From assembly GCA_025024175.1 (NCBI GenBank), contig QCXZ01000138.1:1178002-1242001 (forward strand): a DNA stretch of 64,000 nt, in the 5' to 3' direction. The translations under genes were made by a program, and so were the position numbers. The DNA is from Rhyzopertha dominica. Its lineage: Eukaryota; Arthropoda; Insecta; Coleoptera; Bostrichidae. The notes beneath the pieces are model-generated. The model did not search any database and had not been told where the DNA came from. It worked only from the letters and a program-made list of their open reading frames with translations. Below, piece by piece: positions 49,590 through 62,659 of the stretch; the first letter of the stretch is position 1, and every line of letters starts with the position of its first letter.

Positions 49590-50470
49590 ACAGGGTGGCC
49601 AGTTACAAAGAGGCCATATGTTAACAGTAGCTTTCTAATAAGTTAAAAGAGACCAAGTTATTTTTCTTTACTTCGTTTCTTTTGACTGCTCTTTAAGTTT
49701 TCAGGATATTTTGTTCAAATTTGCTACAGAGGTATATTTAATTATTCCAAATAAGGCCTGATATTTACAATTTGACTTAACCATGGAACTTGCTGACATT
49801 TTATTAAAATTTCGTGGATTTACTTTGAAAAAGGTCGCTAAATTAAGCCTTTTCAGAAAAAAATTGGTTTAAATTTATCCCTACACAATAAACAAAATCT
49901 AATATAGTAAACATAATTCATTAATTTGACAGTACATAATTCATAATAAATAAAACCCAACATAAACAAGTAAATACAATATGAAGAGCAATAACAAACA
50001 ATATCCATATATTAATTAATTATTTAAAATGTGTTCGAAATGCCTTCCGTTGACATATGCAGTTTGACACCTCTTAAATAAACGCCTTACTAATATGGTT
50101 ATTGTTATTTGTTTCCTTATTATTATTAATGTTGCTCTTCACATCGTACTTTGTGCTGTTACTTTAATTAACATGCTATTTTAAATTTTCAAGCTAATAA
50201 ATTAATTAAAAGTTTTTTTATGTGAATGTAAATCGATTTTTCTCTGAAACGTCTCGTTTTAACAACACATGACAGCTAGACTTTTTTGAAAGTAAATCCA
50301 CTAACTTTTAAGAAAATGTCAAAATGTTTTATAATTATTTATCATACAAAAACAAAATAATAAAGGAGTAACTTGAGCACCCTCTTTATTCAAATTGTAA
50401 ATATACTGTTCTATTTAGACTGATTATATATACCTCTGTACCAAAAATTAATTAAAAAAAATAATTTAAA
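49590..50470 (-). mobile_element. Decayed mariner-like element with long inverted repeats
   Basis: The left part 49715-49835 and the right part 50288-50445 are inverted copies, sharing ACAGAGGTATAT, ATTTACAATTTGA and GTGGATTTACTTT. Between them, on the minus strand at about 50020-50090, the frame reads RRLFKRCQTAYVNGRHFEHI to a stop, the C-terminal pattern of a common insect mariner-like transposase (..NGGHFEHLL). The left edge begins ATACAGGGTGG. Only scraps of the transposase remain. Confidence 0.6.
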
Positions 50471-50849
50471 GGCCTATAAGTAAGATAAGTTGGTTTATTT
50501 TGGCTTATTTGGACCCAAGGAAGCTACTGTACCTACAACAGTTCGTTTAAGTTCAATATAAACTGTGCTAATAATTATGAAGTACATATTCTTTTTTAGA
50601 AGAGGAAGTTAATCGGAAATTATTCAGGAGCAATTAAAAGTCCAGAAGGAAACCTTTTTTGACAAAAGAATGAGTAGTGCCCCAAAAAATGTTGTAAGAA
50701 AATTGAATTCCTACCACAAAAAAATCTGAATACGCCAGTAATTTGAAGTATTTCGGTAAACGATTGAAATTGCATTTTCAGCTTGGTCGGAGGAGACAGT
50801 TCTAGGGTCAATTTATGTCGCAAAATTATAAGAGTAAACTACCATTATA

Positions 50850-51800
50850 TTAATGGTAACGGCGTTGAAACTTTAGGGGGATGTAGGCGATCATTAGCGG
50901 TGTTAAAATGCTGTACCATCGCTATTTTTGTATCGTCCTTTGTTTTAAAGCTATAGCCAACTTTTGAAAAATGTAACATTTTTTCAGTGCTCAATATCTC
51001 GATTGACTATGTAAATACAAAAAACCCGTAAACATTTTTTTGTAGATATTTTTATTCTGCATACAGTGGCGTATCTCGAATTTTTTAAATGGAAACTATA
51101 GTTACCTTTACTATGGTTGAAAAGACCTATTTTTGTTCTTATTAAGAAAATATATACATTGTTAAATTTATTTTTACCAATTTTGGTTTATTCCAATTGT
51201 TTTAATAATTTAATGAGATTTTATGTTTTTCGTCAAAATGGATATACATGACACTAAACAATGCACACGTACTTATCTCCAATAAAGAATAATTTTTATT
51301 AGTGGCCTTCCAGATTACCGATAACAAAACTGCATGAGTGCTCTTAGGAGCATTATGTATGTATTCAAATTCAAATATGTAGGTACATATTATTTTTAAT
51401 GGATTTAAATTTTTACTTATTTAAATTATAATATGTGTAAACGTAAAAACTAATTAAATTACAAAAAAATTTGGATAATTTCAAAATTAGTAAAAATAAA
51501 TCTAACCATGTAAACATTTTTTTAATCAGTAAATATAAGTCTTTTCAACCACGGTTTCCATTTTTAAAATGCAAGTTAGTGTTATATTAAAAATGTGATC
51601 CCCTAAAAAAATCTGAGTATGACAATGGATTCAGAATAAAAACATCTATAAAATATGTCTACATTTTTTTGTATCTACATACCTAAGCGAGATATTGAGA
51701 ACTGAAGATGTTACATTTTTTAAAAGTTGGCTGTAGCACAACAAAAAAGTAATAATATAGGTAGTAATGTCGAAACCGTAATGCTCTAGCATTAATAGTT
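50850..51800. mobile_element. Large foldback element between Skeletor and Myd88
   Basis: Arms of about 190 bases (50945-51126 and 51540-51735) are imperfect inverted repeats. Both contain, in opposite sense, CCAACTTTTGAAAAATGTAA or a close variant, CTCAATATCTCG, TTTTTATTCTG and GGTTGAAAAGAC. The loop between is AT-rich and non-coding. Confidence 0.65.
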
Positions 51801-51869
51801 ACCGAGATACTCTAAAATTACAACGAAAATTGCAAATATAAGCTTATTTCATTTGGAGAGGTATACAAC

Positions 51870-51892
51870 CAAAGACGATAAAATCGTCTTTG
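51870..51892. repeat. Perfect 10-bp hairpin upstream of Myd88
   Basis: CAAAGACGAT, a 3-base AAA loop, then ATCGTCTTTG, about 250 bases before the Myd88 ATG. The stem is perfect. It could be a palindromic protein site or a remnant of an element end. Confidence 0.6.
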
Positions 51893-51920
51893 ATACAACA
51901 TACCTGTAGGGGGAAGTACA

Positions 51921-51973
51921 GGAATTTCAAGAGAGTAGTGGCGGATTTTTTCAATGTGCAATTGGCAACACTG
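51921..51973 (+). promoter_or_regulatory. Myd88 proximal promoter region
   Basis: Contains GGAATTTC (51921-51928), a half-match to a Rel/NF-kB site, and TGGCAACACTG at 51963-51973, the motif shared with the Dcaf10 and Srrm2 5' regions. TGTCA words follow at 51990-52000. The transcription start itself cannot be read from the sequence. Confidence 0.4.
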
Positions 51974-52143
51974 CGTCCGCACTGGTAGGCTGTCAGTGTC
52001 ATTTTCATTTGTCTTGGTCACGAGCTTTCATGTCAATATTTTCATTCTGTTTCCCAAATGAAATATGTTATTGTTTTTTAGTACAATTAATTATGTTCCA
52101 AATTTTTATGTAGCTTATGATTTTTTACAGTTAGCTTCCAAAT

Positions 52144-54031
52144 ATGGCAATCTCATCGTCACTGATTACGTATAATTACGAAATACCAGTTTCAAAAGTG
52201 CTAAGACCTCATACCACTGATGTTATAAGCAGTCTTCTCAATCCAGAAAAGGTAATACCGATTGAAATCTTTGATGAGGCAACAAATCAGCCGAAGAAGT
52301 ATACAAGGTATACTACTACTAATTAATTAAATAGGTCTGTAAACAATTATTCACTTCAGGAACTGGCATGGTTTGTTTGAATTAGCGGGACTAAATCCTG
52401 TGTTTCTACCTGATGTGAGAGAACAGAGAGACAAAACCTCAGAAGTGATCAAAAGGTGGATACAAAAAGATGGCAACAGCGCAAGTATTCAACGTTTACT
52501 GGACTTTTTGGAAAAGCTGGATAGGTTTGATGTTATAGATGACGTCACACCCCTTATAAGTAAGTACACGTCTTCATTACAGCACAAGAAGTATATCATA
52601 TGAATTGCAGATGAAGATATAGATGTATTTAACAAGAAAGTTATATATGAGCAAGAAGAATCTCGAAATAATATTGTAGACGAAGTCAGTTTGTTAACCA
52701 GAGACGATACTCCTGGCGCATTACAGAAATATGACGCATATGTACTGTTTGATGATAATGACCTTGATGAAGTTAGAGTGCTTGTACAAAAGTTGGAATC
52801 GGAGCATGATTTAAGACTTTATTTAAAAGATCGAGATTTGTTAACTGGTACATGTGAGTTCTCAGCAACCCTTAGTATCATCAGCGAAAGATGTGATAAG
52901 ATAATTGTGTTCCTGACTGACGCATTCTTGAAAAATGATGCTTTGAACAACTTTTTTGCACAATATGCCACTGCACATGGAATAAGTATGTTATTAATTA
53001 ATTGTGAAGTTAGATTTAATTTATGTATTTTGCAGAACATGGCATAAGAAAATTGATACCATGTACTATTGATAGGCTACAGCAGGTACCACATTATTTA
53101 AGCAGTTTCTTTATTTTGGATAAAAACAAGTGCCAAAAATTTAATCGGGATTTCTACAGGGAACTAGCTATTTCAATATCTCCAAAGCCAATGAATGGAC
53201 ATGTATCAAGGTATGTATTGCATTCTTGTTTTATATTTTTTCTTCAAATTTGCCTGTGGGTGCGTGATTCAGTTCATAAATATAGAAAGTCAATTTTAAA
53301 AGGTTTTAAAGCTAAAACAGCACTTGTTTAAATGGGGAAGTTGCATGATAATAGTTGTTTTGTACAGGGTGTCCACCATTATGTGGGCATCCTCACGGAA
53401 TCTGAAAACTGGTGCAAAAATAACACTATTTTCAGTATAACTTGACTGTTGAATATGGCAAAGGTAAACAGTTTTTCAAAAATATCTTTTAGACTGGTTG
53501 ATATAATTTCATCAAATTTTGGCTATTATTGGCTCAGTGCCAATAGTAATTTAATATTTAAAATTTTCTCTAATTTCCTACTGTTTTGCTCCAGTTGTTA
53601 AAATATTAGACTTATACAGTATACTTAACAATTACAATTCATTACATTTTGGGGTAAAAACCATCACATACGTAATATACTACTGTATGAATTCTTGTCG
53701 TGTGTTGCCCAAACTGTATAAATGTAATAATTTTTATTTTTTTTATAGGCCTGCGGTTCACAACGTAAGTGATGATAGTAAAAAACAAATGGAAAATGAT
53801 AGTACAGTCACCACTGCAATTAGCAGCAACTCCTCTCATGCTGATTTATTAAAACAGTTAGAACAAGTTTCTATTCCAACTACAGAAATTATTGCAGTTA
53901 CTGATACTGATTCTTCCAGTAACATTTCAAAATCAAAGGGTGGAGCCAAAAATAAATCTGGCAAACAAATAGGATTATTAAGAAAATTGAAAATAGCTTA
54001 TAAGTCAAAGTCAAAAGTAAAACCGGCGTAG
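52144..54031 (+). CDS. Myd88: MyD88, Toll pathway adaptor (death domain plus TIR domain)
   Basis: Five exons: 52144-52307, 52360-52559, 52611-52985, 53036-53210 and 53749-54031, giving 398 residues. The protein links activated Toll receptors to Pelle/IRAK kinases in innate immunity and, in some insects, dorsoventral patterning. The death domain spans about residues 50-125 (NWHGLFELAGL, VIKRWIQKDGNSASIQRLLD). The TIR domain follows: box 1 YDAYVLFDD, box 2 LKDRDLLTGTCEF, helix SERCDKIIVFLTDAFL, and the RKLIPCTID strand; box 3 is weak (FFILD). A Ser/Thr-rich C-terminal tail ending in a Lys-rich stretch is also long in other insects. Introns are 50-52 bases except the last, 538 bases, which contains a CAGGGTGT transposon-end word at 53366. 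A polyadenylation signal lies at 54390-54395. It is convergent with the Fem-1 gene. Confidence 0.94.
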
Positions 54032-55342
54032 CAATTAGAACAAATTAGATTAATTAATTCTGATGATTTTATAACTATGCATAGTATGTAATTACATGCT
54101 AATAGTCATTTGATGTGAATGTTCAAATGATTTTTTTTGGTTCAGAACTTTTTTGTTTATGTGCAGGATATACTATTTGATCTGTTTTTTTTTTTAATTT
54201 ATATCAACGGATGATGCAATATGTCTATTTTCAGTGTATTATTATACAAACTTTTTCACAATGAAAACTTTCTTACCTGCATAAAGTTACTACATAAATA
54301 TTTTTTACGCATTGGATTCTGTGATACATATTAAATGTGCATTTATTTGTATGTATGTTATTTTATGAAAATGCATATGAATTTGTTATAATAAAATTTA
54401 AATTTTTTTATATGTCTGTTTATTATTGTTGTTTAGGTTTATAGTATTTTGCTTATAGGTGGTTGTCTCCTGAATGCATGTAAAAAAATTAAAATTGGTT
54501 CTTTTGTAAATCTTTTTGCTTAAATAAACATAATAGAAGCCATAGTTTAATTTGTTATAAAAATGCATATTTAATAGGATTGTGTTACTGCCAAAGCATT
54601 GGCAATGTGTTTTGCATTTGCAAGATTATATTGAAGGACTTTACTGCAATTTAAAAATTAATGTTTTGTTTGTGAGCTTATTTTGACATGACCCTCATAA
54701 ATATAACAAGGTTTGGTTCTTCAGAATGGAGAATAGGCAATAATTAAAAAAAACTATTGTTCTTTAATTACACAACGCTTCATCACAATATTGAGCATTT
54801 CTTCAGGCTAAAAACTCTCACCAAATAAATAAAACGTAACAATAAAAACTAAAACTTGGATATTTATATTTTTTTAACTACCATCTTCTTATCTGTTGTT
54901 CATGGTGTCCCCACCTACTAGACCTTATTTCTCCCAATCAGAAAATTTCTTACCCTTAAATAAAAAACACTATCTATTATAAACAGCTTTATTGGTGACA
55001 AAATTTTGCAACTCAATCATTTATATTTCCCGTCTCAGTAAATCATTGTAATGCTGCTTTCATTGTCGAGATGGCCAAATGTTAAAAACTCAAATAACAT
55101 AGAGATCATGTTTAAGTAATAATTTTGGTAACCAAGAACTGTTTAATTTTCTCCTAAATGTAATGGTTTTTCACAAACATAAAAATAAAGTTAAATAAAT
55201 CATTTGTAACTATATGCCAACCTCAACAATAAAAAGCAGTAGTACCTTATAGCGAGAACCAGACATATACACGTTGTTCAGTAACACTTAGAATTAAAAA
55301 TGTATCACGGCTTTAATCTCAACAGAACGCACTCTCATGTCT
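54032..55342. other. Spacer between convergent Myd88 and Fem-1 genes
   Basis: AT-rich 3' untranslated and intergenic sequence. AATAAA for Myd88 at 54390-54395 and its minus-strand equivalent (TTTATT, 54988-54993) for the Fem-1 gene are plausible ends. No other gene seen. Confidence 0.5.
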
Positions 55343-58300
55343 TTACTGTTCGTGCAATTCAACAAATGCCTCTAACGTCTTGGGCACTTGGTTTTTGTAA
55401 GGTATTTTGTATTTGACAAGCGCTGTGGCACATAAACACTTCAAGCTCACATAATTCAGTATAATAATGTCCGAAGCGATTTTGCTCATCATAACTTCTG
55501 ATGCTGGACAGTCTCCAAGCATGTTTGGTTGATCGAAGTGAGCTCCGTAGTCCAACAGCAGTTTGATGAGCTGGAATGAAAATGATCCTGTATAATACTA
55601 ATTACTATTGTCCCTTTGGTTGTTATAACTAATTAGTTTAGATTTAGGATTTAGGGTACGCTCTTCCAAAAATAAACACACTTTCATCCTTGAATACAGT
55701 ATTTCAATGAAGTAAAATTATGAATTTAGTATTTCATCATACTTCAAATAAAATCAGGCTTTTGATTAAACCTATTTATTGACTTTTTCCAACGTTTTGG
55801 TTTTGGTTAAAACCTTCCTCAGGAAACATTAAAATAATGTATACATTTATGACAATTGTAAACATAGAAAGAGGACAAACATACTGATCTACTTACTCAA
55901 TCTACTTTGATTTGAAGCCATTTGTAAATATCACAACAGTCGTATCTGGATACCNCATCAAGACAGGCAACTCAAGATCTTGTTAATTATCTGTATTTTT
56001 TCTGTTTTAAAACACAACAAACATATCTGTGTTAAGTGTTTACTATTTGGTTTTGCACTAGAAGTAAAGTATTTTTTCATAATTTATATGAATGGAATTT
56101 TTTTTTTCATGTTGAGTGTAGTGGCATCGCGTTAAGATATATTAGTCACCATGTTTGACCCATAACAGTCGCTGGAGATAAAAGTAAAACATCTATCCGA
56201 GGTAACGATAGAAGAGAACCATCTATTTTTTACAATACAGCCACAAGCTACTTTGTATGTGCAAATGAAGTGGTGTAATAACTGAAATTTATAAAAGTGC
56301 TTGCTAAAAATAATCTGAAAGGTATATCTCATAATTAGCAATTATTTTAGCACAAATCATTAAGTATGTTTGTTTGAAAAATACCTTAGGGTTTAGTTGA
56401 ATCTTTAATCTGTCAGATAAGCATTCATTTATCACTATACATGCAGTAACTTTTGAGCGATGCTGTTTTGTTAAAATAGGTGGTTTTCTCTTCACTCTTT
56501 TCTCTCGTCTCGGATATATTTTGTGACTCCGTCAGGATCTCAGCCTTAAAAACATTTTTGAGTAACATGTGAATGTGAATCAACTACTCATACCTATAGG
56601 TAATATTTAAACCATGGTAATAGGTGAGTCATGCAAACTATAACATACATAATATATGTTTGAGGTTATGAAAGTTGGACAAGCAGATCATGTTTAGGTG
56701 AGGTATAGTAGTAATTTGTTATTTTATAAGTTTAAACTGAAAACTAGATGTGCTTTTATGTTATTAGAACCATTTTGAAGAGTCTTAACTTAAAATTATC
56801 GGTAGGATAGACGGGAGAAATATAAACCAAATACAGTTTTAATATTTAATGTACCAAACCTGCCTTCTATGATCAATTTACCTTCACAGAAATCATCGTA
56901 TAAGGTGAAGTTTTTATTTAAATATGCAATTTCTTTTAAGTATTAAGAGATATACATATATGTGACACATTATGTTCAAGATATTTACATCATTATATCA
57001 AACAACAAGCCCGTTTCGACGAAATTCTAATATTTGCTCGAAATATTTATTGCTTTCTCTATATAATTAATTTCCTCTCTCTGAATACGTAATAAAAAAA
57101 ATATACTGAAATACCGACCTATTTCCAAGTCTAGTTAAATTAAGATGCATATTTTGATATATTTTTATAAATATAAATATGTAAGCAAATATTTTACTTA
57201 ATAATTTTGCGTACTTATTAATTTTAAATTTTGTTTACTTATCTTTTATTGCTAATTCTAAGAAACAATGCCGTTTTTGATTTTGTTACATATTGCATAT
57301 TTTTCCTTAACAGATAATTTATCTGTTGCAATAAAGATATTTATTATTAATATAGCCTTATAAGATTACTATGATGGTCCCCAAACACGCAACAGCTACG
57401 TTTGAATGACTGTATGTGTACTACGAGTACTATTTTTAAATAACATATATTGTAGCCAACTTTTTAACAATTTCAAGGATGTATAAATCACTACAGTGTA
57501 CTTTTCATAATCCTTCTAATATTTATATCTATCTCCTCCATTTTCGTAATCATAACTTTCTACTTGCACTCTCCAAATTTCTCATCATCTAGATTTCATA
57601 TTATTACATCAGTTTTTTAAATTTTCAAAGAAATTTTGATATTTGTCAAGATTGTTTTATAGTCTTTGAAATTATTTACAATGATTAGTCTTATTTATAA
57701 CAATAATACCATCACAAAAAATAATTGCATTTCTATTGTAAGTATTTTTAATGTACTTTGTTGTGCTCTATTTGTAGTTTTTTAATAAAACATTATAGGC
57801 CCAGAAAAAGTATTAAAAAAAACTATTATTTAGTAGTAGGGTTCATAACTCCAAAAAAGCTGCAGCCATCAACCACATTCAATAAAACAAGTACAAGTAA
57901 AATTATTTCTACAAGACAATAGGAAATCAAGTGTAACGTACCCAAGGTCTGTAATTGTAGCAAGCTGTCGCAATATGTAGTGGAGTAGACTTTGCCTCAT
58001 TCCTTGCATTAACCTGCGCACCACAACTCAGAAGAAACTTAACAACTGCATATTTCGGGAATATTACCTTAAACAGAACGTTTAGTAATCCACGACCTGA
58101 AAACTGAAAAGTAAACTTACAACCGGATCTTCATCCATGAAATAATTTGATCTAATCGTATTCAATTTTGAGACGCACAAATGTAGAAGAGTATCATCCG
58201 ATCCTGCGGTGCGAGGATTTATCTTCACTATGGAAACCACCAATTCCGTGACAATTTCGTTTTCTTCTCTCGTTCTAGCAGTTTGTAGCATTAAATAAAT

Positions 58301-61300
58301 TAAGTGCGTGATACATTTTAATATCCTATCGAAGTTATCTACTTGTCTTTTATAAATCGGCCTTATTCCTATCAGTTCACGGGCCTCTAAAAAACAACCA
58401 CAAAATATACCTGCAAGCTTCAGACTTATAGAAGACGGGTCAAACTTTTCACAAAAAAAGGCATTAACTTACATTAATTGGATTACAAGCGGTTTTTTGA
58501 TCATCTATTTTTGACCTGTAGTTGTAGCATAAATTCAGATTTGCAACCCTGGGTGGTCGAAAAATAGTGATTTTTTTTCTGACCTGTTTTGGCTTTTTAA
58601 CAGTATTTTCTATACTGTGAATTATATCTTTATATTGATATTTATACTTTTTTTAAAACAAATTTTTGTTACATAATGAGATAAAAATTTTTGTACATCA
58701 AATAGTTACCAAGATACAACTCTTCAAAAATATTTGTCACAAGTGCCAAAAAAAAATCACTGNTTTCTGACCACCACTAAGTTACCACAGGGTTCATAGA
58801 GTTGCAAATTTGGATTTATACTCCAATACAGGTCCAAAACATATAAGCAAAAAAATGCTAGTAAACCATTTAATATACCGATCAAAATAATTAATGTTAT
58901 CCAAACATCTATAGGTGTAAATAATAAAGGGCATATAATAAATGAAAAAAAATATGTAAATTGGGGTTGGGGGTTAATGAATTTGGATATTTTTTTTCTG
59001 TCAAAGTGCAATTTCACTACAATGCAGATTCCATGTAAAGTTTGACTGTTCTATAGTTCTTACCTGATATATTATTGGTCAACAAGTTGAAAGTGCCTAC
59101 TACGTCTTTAAATCTTTGATTTTTGGGGTCACAGTCATTTGGTGGTGTGTGCCTTTCATTGTAATTTATCATCAGTCTAACTAAAGCTTGTGCTGTGAAG
59201 CATGTATCCGAATACAGTACTGAGTCTTTCTGAACCCTGATTTCTAAAGCTCTGCGCCACAGGTCTATGCATCTTTGGTATCTCATCATATCAGCATAAG
59301 ATGCCCCTCTAAACATCAGCCTGTAAGAAAGCGATTCAGCTTTAATATAGCGACCTGAACACTTGGTAATTACTAAAAAGTTTCCCAAAGGTTGGTAGCA
59401 TTTTAAGCATCAAGGCGTTTCTAAACAGAGTTTTCATTTCCATTGCTGACATTTAAAAATTAGAAACAATACACAGTCCAAAACATGTATTAAAATTGTT
59501 ACAATTTACCATATAAAAAAATGACGAAAGATTTGCACACACATTTCGAAAAGAGTATAATATAGGTTGAATGATAAGAGATACAAAAAACTAGTGTGGA
59601 TGTCCCAATCTCTTGTTTCAAACATAGTTCAGTGGCACAAACAGATCTTGGCTCACTTGATTCGTTTTTGACCGATTTATAATGAAGTTCATATCTGGAT
59701 TACTGTATTAGATATCAAAGAACTGTTTTAATATTTTGAACTGAAATATTTTCAGTGGTATATAATGGAGTTATTATTGTTTTTTAAATTAAAGTTTTCC
59801 GAAATATAATATAAAAGTTTGTTTTAAAAATATAATACCTTTTTTATNTTTATACCATAACATTTCTCTCTCCTTTAGTTATTGTAACATAGTCCACATA
59901 TTAAATTAACTTTGTGTGGCATTTAAATACTTATTAAATACATATTCTTTTCTGTTGTGTTGAATATAGATACATACATAAATATAGCCATATGTGAGAT
60001 CTTTTGACAATGTTACTTAAAAATATTCTTCTAAGTATTCATCATTTTTTAATATTATTTTAGAACAAGAAACGAAAATACACACATACCTAGGCACAGC
60101 AGGAGAATTCTTCTAAAGTCACCTGTGTTTACAAGTTTCCCAAAAACCATCAGCTAAATACATTTTCAAACCGAAACTAAACTTGTACTTGTAAATTGTA
60201 AAAGGTAGAAAGATTTTAAATAATATATGTAAAAAAACTTTGTTATGGTCGTATAATATGACTATTTTTGCAATTACTCTGATAATGCTTAACTGAAATT
60301 CCAGGGTTCAAATGAGCAAAAACAAAATCTGTATGCCCCTCTTTTTTCCCACAGGTAATTTAAATTAAACATTTTGTTCACATATTATTTAGATTTTATA
60401 AAGAACATATTGCCTTTGTTGCTCAAAGTATTCCACTGCAAATTCCTTTAGATATAAATTATATGCATGATGAAGCTCCTTTTCATTTCACGCTACCTAT
60501 AAGAAACTATAACTTGTATAAGTATCATATCTCAGCAAAATTAACTTAGGAATAAATTAATAACCTCTGTTTATGATGCTGAAAAAAATCAGTTCAAAAG
60601 TATTAAAACAGTTTTTCGATACCTACTAAGTAGTCACAATATGAGCATCAATAGAAATCTGTACTCAAAAAAAAAGAATGTGGATACGTAAATTAGTTTT
60701 TCTCTATTTTTTACCATTTAGTCTGCACCCTGTGATCGTCATGAAATTGTCCATTCCATACATCTTAGGTCTTATGAAACCGGTTATCTGTGCTTATCNA
60801 TTTTTGGTTTAAAATCGCTGTAAGGTTCCTTTTTTCAATAAAATTATCATGAACGACAAAACATACCAACTTCTCTAAACGGATACATAAACAATTAAAA
60901 CATTTCAACTGTTAAAATGAATCAGCACATACTTAAATGTTATAAAAATACTTTTGGGAAACCTCTAAATTCTCATGGATAATAAATATAGCAAAATTTA
61001 TGTCTGTTGTGTTTTTACTAAAAGTTATTTTATTGTATAGACATAAATTTCCTGCACTGCTAACATTATGCTACCTTCACAACATTTTATCCAGTTACAA
61101 ATAATCAAATAAAATAATCTTTATTACATTCAATATTTTAACTTACCTAAATACCGTGTCCCTATGATATGGTCCTAAAATCCTTTCCGAAATTATTAGA
61201 GTTTGCATTCGAACCGAGTCCAAATCAGTGGCGATATTTTCCAGTTCAGCCAACGAGGAGAATTCCGTCTGATACCTGAATGCTTCTCGTGGCGGTACCA

Positions 61301-61581
61301 CTGGCGTTTTTGGCAGTAACCCCATAGATTCCCTAATGTTTATAGCAGTTCTCCAGAAATTCAAGCACATGTGTATGTCATTGTGTTCATCGAAGTACGT
61401 GGCACCCATTAGTTCATGTGCGTTTGCCAGTTTCTCAGGTGGATAGTTTATGTGTTCCGTCAAAAATTCAAATATTCTGGTGGCGCCTTTGAGACAGGCT
61501 GTTTGCAGGGCATCATCCCCGTATCGAGATTTTGCCTCATAGTCAGCCCCATATTTGATCAGCAAATGTGTTGTTTCAAAC
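55343..61581 (-). CDS. Fem1: Protein fem-1 homolog, 3' part (ankyrin repeats; CUL2 substrate receptor)
   Basis: Five exons on the minus strand: 61581-61147, 59320-59064, 58386-58121, 58067-57942 and 55570-55343, all in phase, about 437 codons to the stop at 55343-55345. The N-terminal ankyrin repeats lie upstream and were not found before the window ends. Fem-1 proteins are receptors of CUL2 ubiquitin ligases that read C-terminal degrons. Visible features are the ankyrin end (THLLIKYGADYEAKSRYGDD), the TPR-like centre (LANAHELMGATYFDEH, RMQTLIISERILGPYHRDT, GASYADMMRYQRCIDLWRRA), and the C-terminal ankyrins (DTLLHLCVS, VVKFLLSCGAQVNARNEAKS, LLLDYGAHFDQPN) ending VPKTLEAFVELHEQ. The 53-base intron at 58068-58120 is short but is needed to join DEDPV to VIFPKYAVVKF. 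Which vertebrate paralog (A, B or C) it matches is not clear. Confidence 0.9.
55571..57941. other. Last intron of the Fem-1 gene
   Basis: AT-rich. 55745-55835 holds a CCTTCCTCAGG block next to CCAACGTTTTGG. The CCTTCCTCAG part also occurs in the foldback at 4455-5050, so this may be an end of a related repeat. Small minus-strand frames at 56132-56495 resemble nothing known. Confidence 0.4.
58531..58812. repeat. Inverted-repeat element in a Fem-1 intron
   Basis: 58531-58580 and 58745-58812 are imperfect inverted copies. Shared are CAGATTTGCAACCCT-like and GTGGTCGAAAAATAGTGATTTT-like segments in opposite orientation. The frame 58757-59017 across it is read-through from the neighbouring exon and not a gene. 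Confidence 0.5.
59321..61146. other. Fem-1 intron, no features seen
   Basis: AT-rich intron sequence between two coding exons. No open frame, terminal repeats or RNA gene recognised. Confidence 0.5.
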
Positions 61582-62108
61582 CTATAGATTTTAAAAGATG
61601 CTTTAAAATTAATCTGGATAACCTGCAAATACAGGGTGTTAACACTTAAGCTTCAATTAGAAGTATCTTTGAAAGCTGACAGAATTTTTTAGGCGAAATT
61701 CCCATCTCTTTGAAAATTAATGTTTACATGATTTTAGAGAAACTATTTAGACCGCAAAGGCTACAACTATGCAGTTTTTATCAGCATGTTGGCATAAATT
61801 TTTCTACTTTATTAGCCCTAGCTTAACATTTTCGAAAGCTGTAAAGTTGTTCAAATGCCAATAACTTCATTTTTTTAAATAAAAAGTTATAATTACACTG
61901 GCCAACACGATTTTTGTAACACAGTTCAGCCCATTGTTTTTACAATATTTCTAATAGAAAAAATATTCATAAAGCCCTACCACGTCCACTTTTTGGTGTA
62001 GACCCTTTTATATTGGCAGGTAATAAATTTTATGACAGGATCTCTAAATAAGGTGAGTTTTAAAACAAAAATAACTTTAACGATTGTATATAATATTAAA
62101 CTTATTCC

Positions 62109-62244
62109 TTATTTAGTCTTCTTTTGCTTCGAATTAATTCCCTGCAAGTCATCATAAGCAAAAGTGCTACGACATCTACTTTCAGACCCACTGTCTCCAC
62201 TGTTCCTCAGAGTAGCATTCTTGGAACAGTTCTCTTTGAATGAA
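62109..62244 (-). CDS. Possible C-terminal exon of an unidentified gene
   Basis: On the minus strand, after a possible acceptor TTCATTCAAAG, the frame reads NCSKNATLRNSGDSGSESRC then RSTFAYDDLQGINSKQKKTK to a TAA. The composition is that of a disordered protein tail. It may end a gene lying beyond the right edge or be chance; it does not belong to the Fem-1 reading frame. Confidence 0.25.
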
Positions 62245-62659
62245 TAATTACTTATGTAATTTATATGGAAAATGAAAAAAATGCAGTACGATAACACTAA
62301 TAATAAACAAAGACAGCAATATAAACATAAATACAGCACAGAAAATATTGAGAAAAAAATAATTTAAATTAATTTAGGTGTTCCAATACATGGCCAATGA
62401 CTTCTAAATTAACGAAAATTAATTCTTTTCTTTATGTTTTCTATGCTGTTTATGGAGAATTCGGCGCAAGTAATTCAGTTTAGTTCATTTGACCCTATAG
62501 TGCACACATGCAGGGTTCAGTGCTACAGGGAGAAACTCACTTGAAAATGAAACTTATGCAAAAAGTGCATGATTTTACATATGAAAATTTGAAAGGTCAA
62601 ATTAAAAAATGACAATATATAATTTTAATTTGTTTTTTCTACAGCCGTCAAAAAATCGT

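Noticed and set aside
58068..58120. Reading straight through the 53-base Fem-1 intron
   Set aside because: Reading through gives a stop after about 11 residues, while splicing restores the conserved FPxxAVVKFLL ankyrin start.
58757..59017. 86-codon hydrophobic ORF in the Fem-1 gene
   Set aside because: It lies in an intron, overlaps an inverted-repeat element and lacks resemblance to any family.
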